A DNA stretch of 64,000 nt from positions 4,454,713-4,518,712 of the forward strand of contig NC_009436.1 of NCBI RefSeq assembly GCF_000016325.1, written 5' to 3'. The position numbers and the translations under genes were made by a program. The notes beneath the pieces were generated by a model. It was not told the origin of the DNA and searched no databases. It was given only the letters and a program-made list of their open reading frames with translations. Below, piece after piece: positions 34,669-47,177 of this stretch (its first letter is position 1; each line of letters begins with the position of its first letter). This DNA is from Enterobacter sp. 638. GTDB lineage: Bacteria; Pseudomonadota; Gammaproteobacteria; Enterobacterales; Enterobacteriaceae.

Positions 34669-35292
34669 GTGCTCAACAAACTTTCTCGTCTGCTGGAACA
34701 GGCCGGCATTTCGCTCACCGATCACCAGAAAAACCAACTGGTGGCGTATGTCGATATGCTGAACAAATGGAATAAAGCGTATAACCTTACGTCTGTGCGC
34801 GATCCTAACGAGATGCTGATTCGTCATATTCTCGATAGCATTGTGGTTGCGCCTCATCTTCGCGGTGAGCGCTTTATTGACGTCGGTACGGGCCCGGGAT
34901 TACCCGGTATTCCGCTGTCAATTGTGCGCCCTGAATGCCACTTCACGTTGTTGGACAGCCTTGGCAAGCGCGTACGTTTCCTGCGTCAGGTGCAGCATGA
35001 GCTGAAGCTTGAAAACATTGAGCCGGTGCAGAGCAGGGTAGAAGCGTTTCCCTCCGAGCCGCCATTTGATGGCGTGATCAGCCGTGCATTCGCTTCTCTC
35101 AATGATATGGTGAGTTGGTGCAAGCATTTACCGGCGCAGGACGGCCGTTTTTATGCGCTCAAAGGTCTGGTGCCTGATGATGAAATCGCCCAGTTACCTG
35201 AGGGTTATAGTGTCGAGTCCATTGCTAAACTTCAGGTTCCGCAACTCGAGGGTGAACGTCATTTGGTGGTGATTAAACCAAATCATTTTTAA
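34669..35292 (+). CDS. rsmG: 16S rRNA m7G527 methyltransferase RsmG (GidB)
   Basis: SAM-dependent methyltransferase modifying G527 in the 530 loop of 16S rRNA; loss gives low-level streptomycin resistance. 207 residues as in E. coli, with SAM motif [16 protein letters not shown] and the neighbouring [12 protein letters not shown]. Start is GTG at 34669 with ACAGG eight bases upstream; a longer frame from 34627 is rejected. Follows mnmG by 69 bp. Confidence 0.97.
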   Translation: MLNKLSRLLEQAGISLTDHQKNQLVAYVDMLNKWNKAYNLTSVRDPNEMLIRHILDSIVVAPHLRGERFIDVGTGPGLPGIPLSIVRPECHFTLLDSLGKRVRFLRQVQHELKLENIEPVQSRVEAFPSEPPFDGVISRAFASLNDMVSWCKHLPAQDGRFYALKGLVPDDEIAQLPEGYSVESIAKLQVPQLEGERHLVVIKPNHF

Positions 35293-35906
35293 AAGATGTA
35301 TAAAAATGTGGAATTTGTGCTGTTCTTAGTGTGTTAAAAAACAGCATGGAAAAAAGATTCCCTTAGAGGCTGATTTAACGTGATTGTTACCAGTGATTTT
35401 CTTGAGGTTAACTTCATCAGCGTTATTCACCCAAAAGATAGTCAAGCATGAAAATATCAGCCTGCTAAAAGTCGGAATCGGTAACAACACATTCATGTTA
35501 AATTTTTATTAAAAATGTCAATGAATGGTTTTTGTTGTAGATAGGGTTGTTTTGAGAAAAGTTGCGTTAATTAACCTTTAATATCATAAAGATGAAATAA
35601 TTCGATTTATGGATTTGATTAATATGACCTTATCGTAAATGTGTGTTTTGTGATCTCGTGCACGCTTTATCATCAACGTTTCAGAGCAGTTTGCTGTTTT
35701 GTATCCCGGCTCACTCTTTGATGAAAAGTTGAAAAATAGCGGTAGTGAAAAATTTTTAAACATTTATTCACCTTTTCGCTACTTATTGTTTGAATTCACG
35801 GGGGCGCACCGTATAATTTGTCCGCTTTTTGCTGCTTGACTCTGAGCCTTAAAGAACGTTTTATACGACACGCGACGTACCTCGAAGGGAGCAGGAGTTT
35901 AACGTG
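35293..35906. other. rsmG-atpI intergenic region, 614 bp without a gene
   Basis: Very AT-rich. It holds the main atp promoter at its right end (35790-35817) and an 8-bp inverted pair TTGTTACC / GGTAACAA (35384-35391 and 35480-35487). No frame longer than a few codons has a plausible ribosome site and no clear terminator for rsmG was found. The E. coli region is of similar size. Confidence 0.6.
35790..35817 (+). promoter_or_regulatory. atp operon promoter
   Basis: -35 TTGAAT (35790-35795), 16-bp spacer and consensus -10 TATAAT (35812-35817), about 85 bases before atpI; matches the position of the E. coli atpI promoter. Confidence 0.8.
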
Positions 35907-37418
<1,512 letters not shown>

Positions 37419-37449
37419 TAAGCCACAGAAATTTAAGAGGTATTGTGCT

Positions 37450-37920
37450 GTGAACATGAACGCAACAATCCTCGGCCAGGCCATCGCGTTTATTCTCTTT
37501 GTCTGGTTCTGTATGAAGTACGTATGGCCGCCTTTAATGGCTGCCATCGAAAAACGTCAAAAAGAAATTGCTGACGGTTTGGCTTCTGCAGAGCGCGCTA
37601 AGAAAGATTTGGACCTTGCACAGGCCAACGCGACAGACCAGCTGAAAAAAGCGAAAGCTGAAGCTCAGGTCATCATTGAACAGGCTAACAAACGCCGTTC
37701 ACAGATCCTGGACGAAGCAAAAGCTGAAGCAGAACAGGAACGCACTAAGATCGTTGCACAGGCGCAGGCTGAAATTGATGCTGAGCGTAAACGTGCACGT
37801 GAAGAACTGCGTAAGCAGGTTGCGATTCTGGCTGTTGCTGGCGCCGAGAAGATCATCGAACGTTCCGTGGATGAAGCTGCTAACAGCGACATCGTGGACA
37901 AACTTGTCGCTGAACTGTAA
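37450..37920 (+). CDS. atpF: ATP synthase F0 subunit b
   Basis: Peripheral stalk subunit, 156 residues: one N-terminal membrane helix (about 5-25) and a long, charged, right-handed coiled coil that binds delta. GTG start at 37450, as in E. coli. Followed by atpH after 14 bp containing GGAGG. Confidence 0.98.
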   Translation: MNMNATILGQAIAFILFVWFCMKYVWPPLMAAIEKRQKEIADGLASAERAKKDLDLAQANATDQLKKAKAEAQVIIEQANKRRSQILDEAKAEAEQERTKIVAQAQAEIDAERKRAREELRKQVAILAVAGAEKIIERSVDEAANSDIVDKLVAEL

Positions 37921-37934
37921 GGAGGGAGGGGCTG

Positions 37935-38468
37935 ATGTCTGAATTTGTTACGGTAGCTCGCCCCTACGCCAAAGCAGCTTTTGACTTTGCTGTCGAACAC
38001 CAAAATGTCGACCGCTGGCAGGATATGCTGGCGTTTGCCGCTGAGGTAACGAAAAACGAGCAAATGGCTGAGATGCTTTCAGGTGCGTTAGCACCAGAAA
38101 CGCTTGCTGCGTCGTTTATCGCCGTTTGTGGCGAGCAGTTGGACACCAGCGGCCAGAATCTGATTAAGGTTATGGCTGAAAATGGTCGTCTACGCGTGCT
38201 CCCGGATGTTCTTGAGCAGTTCGAGCACTTACGTGCTCTCAGTGAAGCTACCGCCGAAGTTGAAGTGACCTCGGCGAACGAACTGAGTGAAGAACAGCTT
38301 GCGAAGATCACCGCCGCAATGGAAAAACGTCTGTCACGCAAAGTTAAGCTGAATTGCAAAATCGATAAGTCTGTTATGGCGGGCGTAATCATCCGAGCGG
38401 GTGATATGGTCATTGACGGCAGCGTACGCGGCCGTCTGCAACGCCTTTCAGACGTCTTGCAGTCTTAA
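37935..38468 (+). CDS. atpH: ATP synthase F1 subunit delta
   Basis: Links the F1 head to the b dimer. 177 residues as in E. coli, helical N-terminal domain (about 1-105) and C-terminal domain ending [14 protein letters not shown]. Cytoplasmic side of the membrane. Twelve bases upstream of atpA. Confidence 0.98.
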   Translation: MSEFVTVARPYAKAAFDFAVEHQNVDRWQDMLAFAAEVTKNEQMAEMLSGALAPETLAASFIAVCGEQLDTSGQNLIKVMAENGRLRVLPDVLEQFEHLRALSEATAEVEVTSANELSEEQLAKITAAMEKRLSRKVKLNCKIDKSVMAGVIIRAGDMVIDGSVRGRLQRLSDVLQS

Positions 38469-38480
38469 GGGGACTGGAGC

Positions 38481-40022
38481 ATGCAACTGAATTCCACCGA
38501 AATCAGCGAACTGATCAAGCAGCGCATTGCTCAGTTTAGTGTTGTGAGTGAAGCTCACAACGAAGGTACTATTGTTTCTGTAAGTGACGGTGTTATCCGC
38601 ATCCACGGCCTGGCCGATTGTATGCAGGGTGAGATGATTTCCCTTCCGGGTAACCGTTACGCAATCGCACTGAACCTGGAGCGCGACTCCGTAGGTGCAG
38701 TTGTGATGGGCCCGTACGCTGACCTTGCCGAAGGCATGAAAGTCAAATGTACTGGTCGTATTCTGGAAGTACCAGTCGGCCGTGGTCTGCTGGGTCGCGT
38801 GGTTAACACCCTGGGTGCACCAATCGACGGTAAAGGCCCGGTTGATAACGATGGCTTCTCGCCAATCGAAGTTATCGCACCAGGCGTTATCGAACGTCAG
38901 TCCGTTGATCAGCCAGTGCAGACTGGTTATAAATCCGTTGATGCCATGATCCCAATCGGTCGTGGTCAGCGTGAATTGATCATCGGTGACCGTCAGACCG
39001 GTAAAACCGCGATGGCAATCGATGCGATCATCAACCAGCGCGACTCCGGTATCAAATGTGTGTACGTGGCCATCGGCCAGAAAGCGTCCACCATTTCTAA
39101 CGTGGTTCGTAAACTGGAAGAGCACGGCGCGCTGTCTAACACCATCGTTGTGGTAGCGACTGCTTCTGAATCCGCTGCACTGCAATACCTGGCACCTTAT
39201 GCAGGTTGCGCAATGGGCGAATACTTCCGTGACCGCGGTGAAGATGCGTTGATCGTATACGATGACCTGTCTAAACAGGCTGTTGCTTACCGTCAGGTTT
39301 CCCTGCTGCTGCGCCGTCCACCAGGACGTGAAGCATTCCCGGGCGACGTGTTTTATCTCCACTCCCGTCTGCTTGAGCGCGCATCCCGCGTAAACGCGGA
39401 ATACGTTGAGAACTTCACCAAAGGTGAAGTGAAAGGTAAAACCGGTTCTCTGACTGCTCTGCCGATTATCGAAACCCAAGCGGGTGACGTTTCTGCGTTC
39501 GTTCCAACCAACGTAATTTCGATTACCGATGGTCAGATCTTCCTGGAAACCAACCTGTTTAACTCCGGTATTCGTCCTGCAGTTAACCCAGGTATCTCCG
39601 TATCCCGTGTTGGTGGTGCTGCTCAGACTAAGATCATCAAGAAACTGTCCGGTGGTATTCGTACCGCGCTGGCTCAGTATCGTGAACTGGCGGCGTTCTC
39701 GCAGTTCGCTTCCGATCTGGACGAAGCAACCCGTAAACAGCTGAGCCACGGTCAGAAAGTGACCGAACTCCTGAAGCAGAAACAGTATGCCCCAATGTCT
39801 GTTGCACAACAGGGCTTGGTGCTGTTCGCGGCTGAACGCGGTTACCTCGAAGATGTGGAACTGGCGAAAATCGGTAGTTTCGAAGCCGCTCTGTTGGCTT
39901 ACGTTGACCGTGATCACGCTCCGCTGATGCAAGAGATCAACCAGTCCGGTGGCTATAACGACGAAATCGAAGGCAAGCTGAAAAGCATCCTCGATTCCTT
40001 CAAAGCAACCCAGTCCTGGTAA
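38481..40022 (+). CDS. atpA: ATP synthase F1 subunit alpha
   Basis: Non-catalytic nucleotide-binding subunit, 513 residues. P-loop GDRQTGKTA near 169-177, and the signature [17 protein letters not shown] with the arginine finger. Same length as E. coli. A 494-codon open frame on the opposite strand is only a codon-usage shadow. Confidence 0.98.
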   Translation: MQLNSTEISELIKQRIAQFSVVSEAHNEGTIVSVSDGVIRIHGLADCMQGEMISLPGNRYAIALNLERDSVGAVVMGPYADLAEGMKVKCTGRILEVPVGRGLLGRVVNTLGAPIDGKGPVDNDGFSPIEVIAPGVIERQSVDQPVQTGYKSVDAMIPIGRGQRELIIGDRQTGKTAMAIDAIINQRDSGIKCVYVAIGQKASTISNVVRKLEEHGALSNTIVVVATASESAALQYLAPYAGCAMGEYFRDRGEDALIVYDDLSKQAVAYRQVSLLLRRPPGREAFPGDVFYLHSRLLERASRVNAEYVENFTKGEVKGKTGSLTALPIIETQAGDVSAFVPTNVISITDGQIFLETNLFNSGIRPAVNPGISVSRVGGAAQTKIIKKLSGGIRTALAQYRELAAFSQFASDLDEATRKQLSHGQKVTELLKQKQYAPMSVAQQGLVLFAAERGYLEDVELAKIGSFEAALLAYVDRDHAPLMQEINQSGGYNDEIEGKLKSILDSFKATQSW

Positions 40023-40072
40023 CGTCCGGCGGTCTGTCTTAGGGCAGACCGCAAGGCATTGAGGAGAAGCTC

Positions 40073-42345
<2,273 letters not shown>

Positions 42346-42365
42346 CGCCTTAATCGGAGGGTGAT

Positions 42366-42785
42366 ATGGCAATGACTTACCACCTGGACGTCGTCAGCGC
42401 AGAGCAACAAATGTTCTCTGGTCTGGTCGAGAAAATCCAGGTAACGGGTAGTGAAGGTGAACTGGGTATTTTCCCAGGACACGCGCCGCTGCTCACCGCC
42501 ATTAAGCCTGGTATGATCCGCATCGTAAAACAGTTCGGTCATGAAGAGTTTATCTATCTGTCCGGCGGCATTCTTGAAGTGCAGCCTGGCAGTGTGACCG
42601 TTCTTGCTGATACCGCTATTCGTGGACAGGATCTCGACGAAGCGCGAGCTCTGGAAGCGAAGCGTAAAGCAGAAGAGCATATCAAAAGCTCTCATGGCGA
42701 CGTGGATTACGCACAGGCGTCTGCTGAACTGGCCAAAGCGATCGCGAAATTACGCGTTATCGAGTTGACTAAAAAAGCGATGTAA
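42366..42785 (+). CDS. atpC: ATP synthase F1 subunit epsilon
   Basis: Rotor-foot subunit and internal inhibitor of ATP hydrolysis, 139 residues: N-terminal beta sandwich (about 1-85) and two C-terminal helices. Same length as E. coli. Last gene of the operon; GGAGGGTGAT lies just upstream of the ATG. Confidence 0.98.
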   Translation: MAMTYHLDVVSAEQQMFSGLVEKIQVTGSEGELGIFPGHAPLLTAIKPGMIRIVKQFGHEEFIYLSGGILEVQPGSVTVLADTAIRGQDLDEARALEAKRKAEEHIKSSHGDVDYAQASAELAKAIAKLRVIELTKKAM

Positions 42786-42805
42786 CACCGGCTTGAAAAA
42801 GTACA

Positions 42806-42837
42806 AAAGCCAGTCTGGTTCCAGACTGGCTTTTTTT
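42806..42837 (+). terminator. atp operon terminator
   Basis: AGCCAGTCT / AGACTGGCT stem with a GGTTCC loop and seven T, about 20 bases after atpC. Confidence 0.92.
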
Positions 42838-42885
42838 ATGTTTGCGTTTCATGATAATTGAAACTGAAAAGGTGTTTTATTATTT

Positions 42886-42901
42886 TGTGATATAGCTCAC
42901 A
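42886..42901. promoter_or_regulatory. CRP site 1
   Basis: TGTGA-TATAGC-TCACA, exact half-sites with the correct 6-bp spacer and A/T flanks (TTT and AAA). One of the best CRP sites readable in the window. Confidence 0.8.
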
Positions 42902-42907
42902 AAAATG

Positions 42908-42936
42908 TTGATCGGTAAAATTTTGAAGTGTAGACT
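42908..42936 (+). promoter_or_regulatory. Candidate promoter between the CRP sites
   Basis: -35 TTGATC (42908-42913), 17-bp spacer and -10 TAGACT (42931-42936), giving a start near 42943. CRP site 1 would be centred near -49 and site 2 near +8, so one could activate and the other repress. Weak match; inference. Confidence 0.4.
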
Positions 42937-42942
42937 TGTTTT

Positions 42943-42958
42943 TGTGATGTGTATCACA
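42943..42958. promoter_or_regulatory. CRP site 2
   Basis: TGTGA-TGTGTA-TCACA, again with exact half-sites, centred 57 bp from site 1 and about 40 bp before the micro-frame start. Confidence 0.8.
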
Positions 42959-42990
42959 TAATTAATTCAGATTAAAAACAGGATGCCAAC

Positions 42991-43062
42991 ATGAAACTGA
43001 TCAATAAAATCATCGCCCTTTTCAGCAGCATGAATATCTCTTTCGGGACTTTCAATCTGTAA
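42991..43062 (+). CDS. Putative CRP-controlled 23-residue peptide or small RNA
   Basis: Micro-frame with ATG at 42991 and TAA at 43060-43062, preceded by AGGATG eight bases upstream. The peptide begins MKLINKIIALFSSMN and ends in a Phe-rich, uncharged tail; its first half is a basic amphipathic or hydrophobic helix typical of small membrane-associated peptides. Two ideal CRP sites and a possible promoter lie in the 105 bp before it. It sits in accessory DNA between atpC and pelX; K-12 has neither. I do not recognise it. The transcript could instead act as an sRNA. Translation is unproven. Confidence 0.45.
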   Translation: MKLINKIIALFSSMNISFGTFNL

Positions 43063-43080
43063 TACCGCTGATATGCAATG

Positions 43081-43118
43081 TGGCGCTGTGCTTACAGTGG
43101 TTCGATAAGCAAGCGCCA
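43081..43118. terminator. Long hairpin between micro-frame and pelX 3' end
   Basis: TGGCGCT-g-TGCTTA pairs with TAAGCAAGCGCCA: 13 pairs, one bulged G, 11-base loop. It lies 18 bases past the micro-frame stop and four bases past the pelX stop on the other strand. No T-run on either side, so either a weak shared terminator or an mRNA-stabilising structure. Confidence 0.55.
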
Positions 43119-43122
43119 TCTG

Positions 43123-45225
43123 CTACATCTTCAGCTCAGCCACCGTGACTTTCTCGTCCAATATCTTCCCTTCGCTATTCACGCTTTTTCCTTTCTGCAT
43201 AAAGTAATTCGTCTCATCAACGTTGCCTACGACGGCGTCGTCATAGCGTCCAGGTTGCGTACGTACTGACTTATTACCGGAGAAAATGCCCTGTGTAGAG
43301 GGATCGCCGTACGGGCTTGGTCGGAAGATAAAGTTAAAGCGCAGGTTGTCCACCGCCACATTATTTTCGACAATCAGTTGGCCTGGGTTGAAGTTATCGG
43401 TAAACCCATCCAGATGATTGCCCACCGCCTTACTGTTACGCACCTCATGCGCTACGGGTTGCCCTTCACCGCCGAGTTTAAAACCGTTGCTGGTGTTGTT
43501 GCGTGCAATGGAATTCTCGATCACCACAACGCCGTTAGCACCGTCTTCAATCTTATTGAACAGATCAAAGCCGTCGTCGATATTGTCATGAGAATTGCAG
43601 TTCTCGAGGCGATTACCCTCACCGACGCGCATCTTCACCGCAAATCCATCGGCGTTAATTTTTCCAGGATCTTCATTGGCATAGGATTCGGAATTGATCA
43701 CCCGGTTATAGCTTGCCCACAGAGGTCGGCCCACATTATCCGGAGATGAAATCTGAATGCCGGTATCGTCATTGCGATAAGCCGTCACACCCTCAATCAG
43801 ATTATGACTGCCCTGAATACGCAGGCTTTTCCCGGTAATGTCGATTCCGTTGATGTGCCAATAGCTCGCATCCACCAGCAACCCCTGAATCACCACTTTC
43901 CCATCCGCTTGCAGCGTTTTGATTTTGTCCGCGCTACCGCTGGCCGAAACCGGGATTTCGCTGCGTGGATAATCGCCTTTAGCCATAATGATTTTCCCGC
44001 CAGGCGCCAGCAGGCCAATGGCAGTCGTTAAATCCATCGGTGAAGCGACCGTTCCCTGACCCTCCGCTTTCCCTTCAGGTGAAACGTGCAGTGTCGTTGC
44101 CGTGATACCCGCCACTTTTTCGACGGTAAATTTCTGCTGAACAGGTTCACCACTGACAGGCGTAAAGGTCAAGTCAAAGGCGTTGTTATCATTCAGTTTC
44201 GCAGGCACAGAATACATTTCACCCGCTTTAACGGATTTATCATTGCCGATCACCACTTCGTTTTGGCGAAGACGGAAGACGCCATCGTAGTTGGCGCGGG
44301 CTTGTACCAGGTAATGCTCAGAGGCGCTCTTGCCAGGCGAGGCTATCTGGACAACAGGCGGTAATGCTTTTGGCTGCCAGGGCTTGCTGGCAACCGTTTC
44401 TGCCGCAGATGTTGTCAGAGCCGCATTGGTCACGGTGATTTTTGCGTTACGAGAAGCAAAGAAACCAACATAATAGTGATCCTGATTTTGTACCGAAATC
44501 AAATTGGCACGGGGAACGCTTTGGCTGACCCACGCGTCACTCCCTGCGGGTGCCCATGCGGTGACAAACCCCTCGTTCGTTCTTTGCAGCTTAAGCCGAA
44601 ATTCAGGCGTCTGGCTTAAATCTACTTCTTCTTTATAGCTCTGTTTTTTTATCGCCGCGCCTGCGTTGCCCCACGGACGGGAAATGCCCTCACGCGTGAT
44701 AGCCTGCATTTTTACCCGCTGATGGTCCTTTTTATCCTGCGTCATAATGGCGTTCATCACCAGATTCGACGCTGCGGGAAACTCTTCGTAGCCCTCTTTC
44801 AACGGCTGCTGACGCGGCACGCCGATCACATCACGCACTAACAAACCTGCGCCTTCCTGAGCCGCTGGCTTCGCCCCATTCTCCGGACCAAACTGATCAA
44901 CTCTGACGGTCGCTTCTAAAACAAAATTCTCGCGGGTTGGGAGCTCGGTATAGAAGAACGTCAATCCGTCGTGCGAATTGGCGATTTTGCCTCCCCGGCT
45001 TTCAATCGTGATGGGTTTTGAGAGATCGACCGCATCTTGCGGCGTCAGTTTTTTTCCATCAATCGTGACGTCGTTGACACCGATTTTCTCGGGCAATACG
45101 TTTGACGAGAAATTCACGTCTGTTGATTGACCAAACGCGATGGCTTTCCAGACATGCGGCTGTTCTGCTGCGTTGACGATAAAGGAGCTACACATCATTA
45201 GGGCCAGAGGTATTTTATAATTCAT
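43123..45225 (-). CDS. pelX: Exo-pectate (exopolygalacturonate) lyase, PL9 family
   Basis: Periplasmic pectate disaccharide-lyase that releases unsaturated digalacturonate from pectate oligomers. 700 residues: signal peptide (about 1-20, FIVNAA-EQ), N-terminal beta-rich accessory domain (about 21-370) and a right-handed parallel beta-helix from about 380. PL9 active-site landmarks are present: Asp526 (INADGFAVK), Asp550, Asp551 and Asp554 (DDGFD) as likely calcium ligands with the spacing I recall from Dickeya Pel9A, and a candidate catalytic Lys583 (NGFKLGG). AGGAG precedes the ATG; two KdgR boxes lie upstream. Absent from K-12; transcribed against replication. PelX is the best name; another PL9 lyase is possible. 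Confidence 0.88.
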   Translation of the reverse strand: MNYKIPLALMMCSSFIVNAAEQPHVWKAIAFGQSTDVNFSSNVLPEKIGVNDVTIDGKKLTPQDAVDLSKPITIESRGGKIANSHDGLTFFYTELPTRENFVLEATVRVDQFGPENGAKPAAQEGAGLLVRDVIGVPRQQPLKEGYEEFPAASNLVMNAIMTQDKKDHQRVKMQAITREGISRPWGNAGAAIKKQSYKEEVDLSQTPEFRLKLQRTNEGFVTAWAPAGSDAWVSQSVPRANLISVQNQDHYYVGFFASRNAKITVTNAALTTSAAETVASKPWQPKALPPVVQIASPGKSASEHYLVQARANYDGVFRLRQNEVVIGNDKSVKAGEMYSVPAKLNDNNAFDLTFTPVSGEPVQQKFTVEKVAGITATTLHVSPEGKAEGQGTVASPMDLTTAIGLLAPGGKIIMAKGDYPRSEIPVSASGSADKIKTLQADGKVVIQGLLVDASYWHINGIDITGKSLRIQGSHNLIEGVTAYRNDDTGIQISSPDNVGRPLWASYNRVINSESYANEDPGKINADGFAVKMRVGEGNRLENCNSHDNIDDGFDLFNKIEDGANGVVVIENSIARNNTSNGFKLGGEGQPVAHEVRNSKAVGNHLDGFTDNFNPGQLIVENNVAVDNLRFNFIFRPSPYGDPSTQGIFSGNKSVRTQPGRYDDAVVGNVDETNYFMQKGKSVNSEGKILDEKVTVAELKM

Positions 45226-45268
45226 CTTATTCTCCTGATTGATATTTGAGCGCCATTATCATCAAGAT

Positions 45269-45281
45269 GAAACGTCGTTTC
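45269..45281. promoter_or_regulatory. KdgR box 1 upstream of pelX
   Basis: GAAACGTCGTTTC fits the KdgR core RAAAYRNYRTTTY at every position, 44 bases before the pelX start. KdgR represses pectin genes until ketodeoxygluconate binds. Confidence 0.75.
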
Positions 45282-45310
45282 TTTTTTGGTTGTCACAATA
45301 TTGGATAATT

Positions 45311-45323
45311 AAAACGTTGTTTT
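45311..45323. promoter_or_regulatory. KdgR box 2 upstream of pelX
   Basis: AAAACGTTGTTTT also fits RAAAYRNYRTTTY completely, 42 bp from box 1. A TGTGA CRP half-site lies between them (complement of 45292-45296). Confidence 0.7.
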
Positions 45324-45569
45324 GCTTTGAGGCGATCTTTATTCATGAGGCGAAAAAATAACTAAGCTATTGTTGGCGCTCGCGACTTCCCGTAAGAAAG
45401 CTATTTTCCAGAGGAAAAGTGATTTACTCTGCCCTTAAAAGTATCTTCAAATAGCCATTAATGCCGGATGTTGAGCGTTTTACCAGCAGCCCATTTTATG
45501 CTGCAAAATATGTAGAATTTTCAACGTCAAAGGGTTCTACTTCTCACTCAAATTACAGTCAGGACGCGT
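45324..45569. other. pelX-glmU intergenic region, right part
   Basis: Contains the glmU promoter region. An imperfect dyad TTTATTC-N7-GAAAAAA at 45338-45358 resembles a NagC site, which would fit NagC control of glmUS in E. coli, but I would not rely on it. No reading frame is seen. Confidence 0.4.
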
Positions 45570-46940
45570 ATGTTGAACAATACAATGAGCGTGGTCATCC
45601 TTGCCGCAGGTAAAGGCACCCGCATGTATTCCGATCTTCCTAAGGTGTTGCACACGTTGGCAGGAAAGCCGATGGTGCAGCATGTCATTGATGCTGCAAA
45701 TGAATTGGGCGCGAGCAACGTTCATCTGGTCTATGGCCACGGTGGCGATTTGCTTAAAAAGACGCTGAGCGATGACAAACTCAACTGGGTGCTTCAGGCT
45801 GAGCAGTTGGGTACCGGCCATGCCATGCAGCAGGCCGCGCCGTTCTTTGCAGACGATGAAGACATCCTGATGCTTTACGGCGACGTACCGCTGATTGCTG
45901 TTGAAACCTTAACGCGCCTGCGTGAAGCCAAACCGCAGGGTGGCATCGGTTTACTGACTGTAAAACTGGACGACCCGACGGGCTATGGCCGTATCACCCG
46001 TGAAAACGGCAAGGTGACGGGCATTGTCGAGCATAAAGACGCTTCCGACGAGCAGCGCCAGATTCAGGAAATTAACACCGGCATTCTGATTGCCAACGGC
46101 GCGGATCTGAAGCGCTGGCTGTCAAAACTGAACAACAACAACGCGCAGGGTGAATACTACATCACCGATATCATCGCGATGGCGCATCACGAAGGTCACG
46201 AAATTACAGCCGTTCATCCGACGCGCATCAGCGAAACAGACGGCGTAAATAACCGTCTTCAGCTTTCCCGTCTGGAGCGTATTTATCAGGCTGAGCAGGC
46301 GGAAAAACTGCTGCTGGCGGGCGTGATGCTGCGCGATCCGGCGCGTTTCGACCTGCGCGGTACGCTTGCTCACGGGCGTGATGTCGAAATTGACACTAAC
46401 GTTATTATTGAAGGCCAGGTGACGCTGGGCCATCGCGTTAAAATCGGTACCGGGTGTGTGATCAAAAACAGCGTCATTGGTGACGATTGTGAGATTAGCC
46501 CGTACAGCGTGGTGGAAGACGCTCGTCTGGACGCGGCCTGTACCATTGGTCCGTTCGCGCGTCTGCGCCCAGGCGCTGAACTGCTGGAAGGTGCGCACGT
46601 TGGCAACTTTGTCGAGATGAAAAAAGCCCGTCTGGGTAAAGGCTCGAAAGCCGGTCATCTGACCTATCTCGGCGATGCGGAAATTGGCGATAACGTTAAT
46701 ATCGGCGCGGGCACGATTACCTGTAACTACGATGGTGCCAATAAATTTAAAACCATCATCGGCGATGATGTATTCGTCGGTTCTGACAGCCAGCTGGTGG
46801 CTCCGGTCACAATCGGTAAAGGCGTTACGATTGCGGCGGGAACAACCGTGACACGTGATGTGGCGGAAAATGAGCTCGTGCTTAGCCGCGTGCCGCAGGT
46901 TAACAAGCAAGGCTGGCAACGTCCGGTGAAGAAAAAGTAA
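45570..46940 (+). CDS. glmU: Bifunctional UDP-GlcNAc pyrophosphorylase / GlcN-1-P acetyltransferase
   Basis: Acetylates glucosamine 1-phosphate and couples it to UTP, giving UDP-GlcNAc for peptidoglycan and LPS. 456 residues as in E. coli: uridylyltransferase domain (about 1-229) with [18 protein letters not shown], and a left-handed beta-helix acetyltransferase domain (about 250-456) of hexapeptide repeats ending in RPVKKK. Acts just before glmS in the operon. In K-12 it follows atpC directly; here pelX is interposed. Confidence 0.98.
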   Translation: MLNNTMSVVILAAGKGTRMYSDLPKVLHTLAGKPMVQHVIDAANELGASNVHLVYGHGGDLLKKTLSDDKLNWVLQAEQLGTGHAMQQAAPFFADDEDILMLYGDVPLIAVETLTRLREAKPQGGIGLLTVKLDDPTGYGRITRENGKVTGIVEHKDASDEQRQIQEINTGILIANGADLKRWLSKLNNNNAQGEYYITDIIAMAHHEGHEITAVHPTRISETDGVNNRLQLSRLERIYQAEQAEKLLLAGVMLRDPARFDLRGTLAHGRDVEIDTNVIIEGQVTLGHRVKIGTGCVIKNSVIGDDCEISPYSVVEDARLDAACTIGPFARLRPGAELLEGAHVGNFVEMKKARLGKGSKAGHLTYLGDAEIGDNVNIGAGTITCNYDGANKFKTIIGDDVFVGSDSQLVAPVTIGKGVTIAAGTTVTRDVAENELVLSRVPQVNKQGWQRPVKKK

Positions 46941-46991
46941 CTGACCTCACCTGAACCGTCCTCGCAAAGAGGATCGTTCGATGCGGTGTTT

Positions 46992-47030
46992 TCTCCCTCG
47001 CCCCTTTGGGGAGAGGGTCGGGATGAGGGG
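46992..47030. repeat. CCCTC/GAGGG intergenic hairpin repeat, copy A
   Basis: TCTCCCTCGCCCC - TTT - GGGGAGAGGG followed by TCGGGATGAGGG. Same family as copies at 53990-54010, 54052-54089 and 56277-56298. Lies between glmU and glmS, where it could fold in the message. Confidence 0.75.
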
Positions 47031-47177
47031 ATAACATAATCCCCCGCCCAAATGAAGTAACCAAAATATAGCCCCACTCTCTACAAGGCTCGGGGCGCCC
47101 GGAAGGGCATTACCCAAAAGGGTAAATACAGATCAGCGGCAACGCATGGCATAACGCCATTATCAGGAAATCTAACT

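Noticed and set aside
35293..35906. Micro-frames upstream of atpI
   Set aside because: Only six-codon frames without ribosome sites; nothing beyond promoter DNA.
38448..39932. 494-codon open frame on the minus strand opposite atpA
   Set aside because: Exact antisense of a highly conserved gene with strong codon bias; such bias often leaves the opposite frame open. No ribosome site and no family resemblance. Similar long shadows opposite atpD, glmU and glmS were dropped for the same reason.
42838..45569. pelX region as a mobile island
   Set aside because: No tRNA, integrase, transposase or direct repeats at its ends; only a gain-or-loss difference in synteny is supported.
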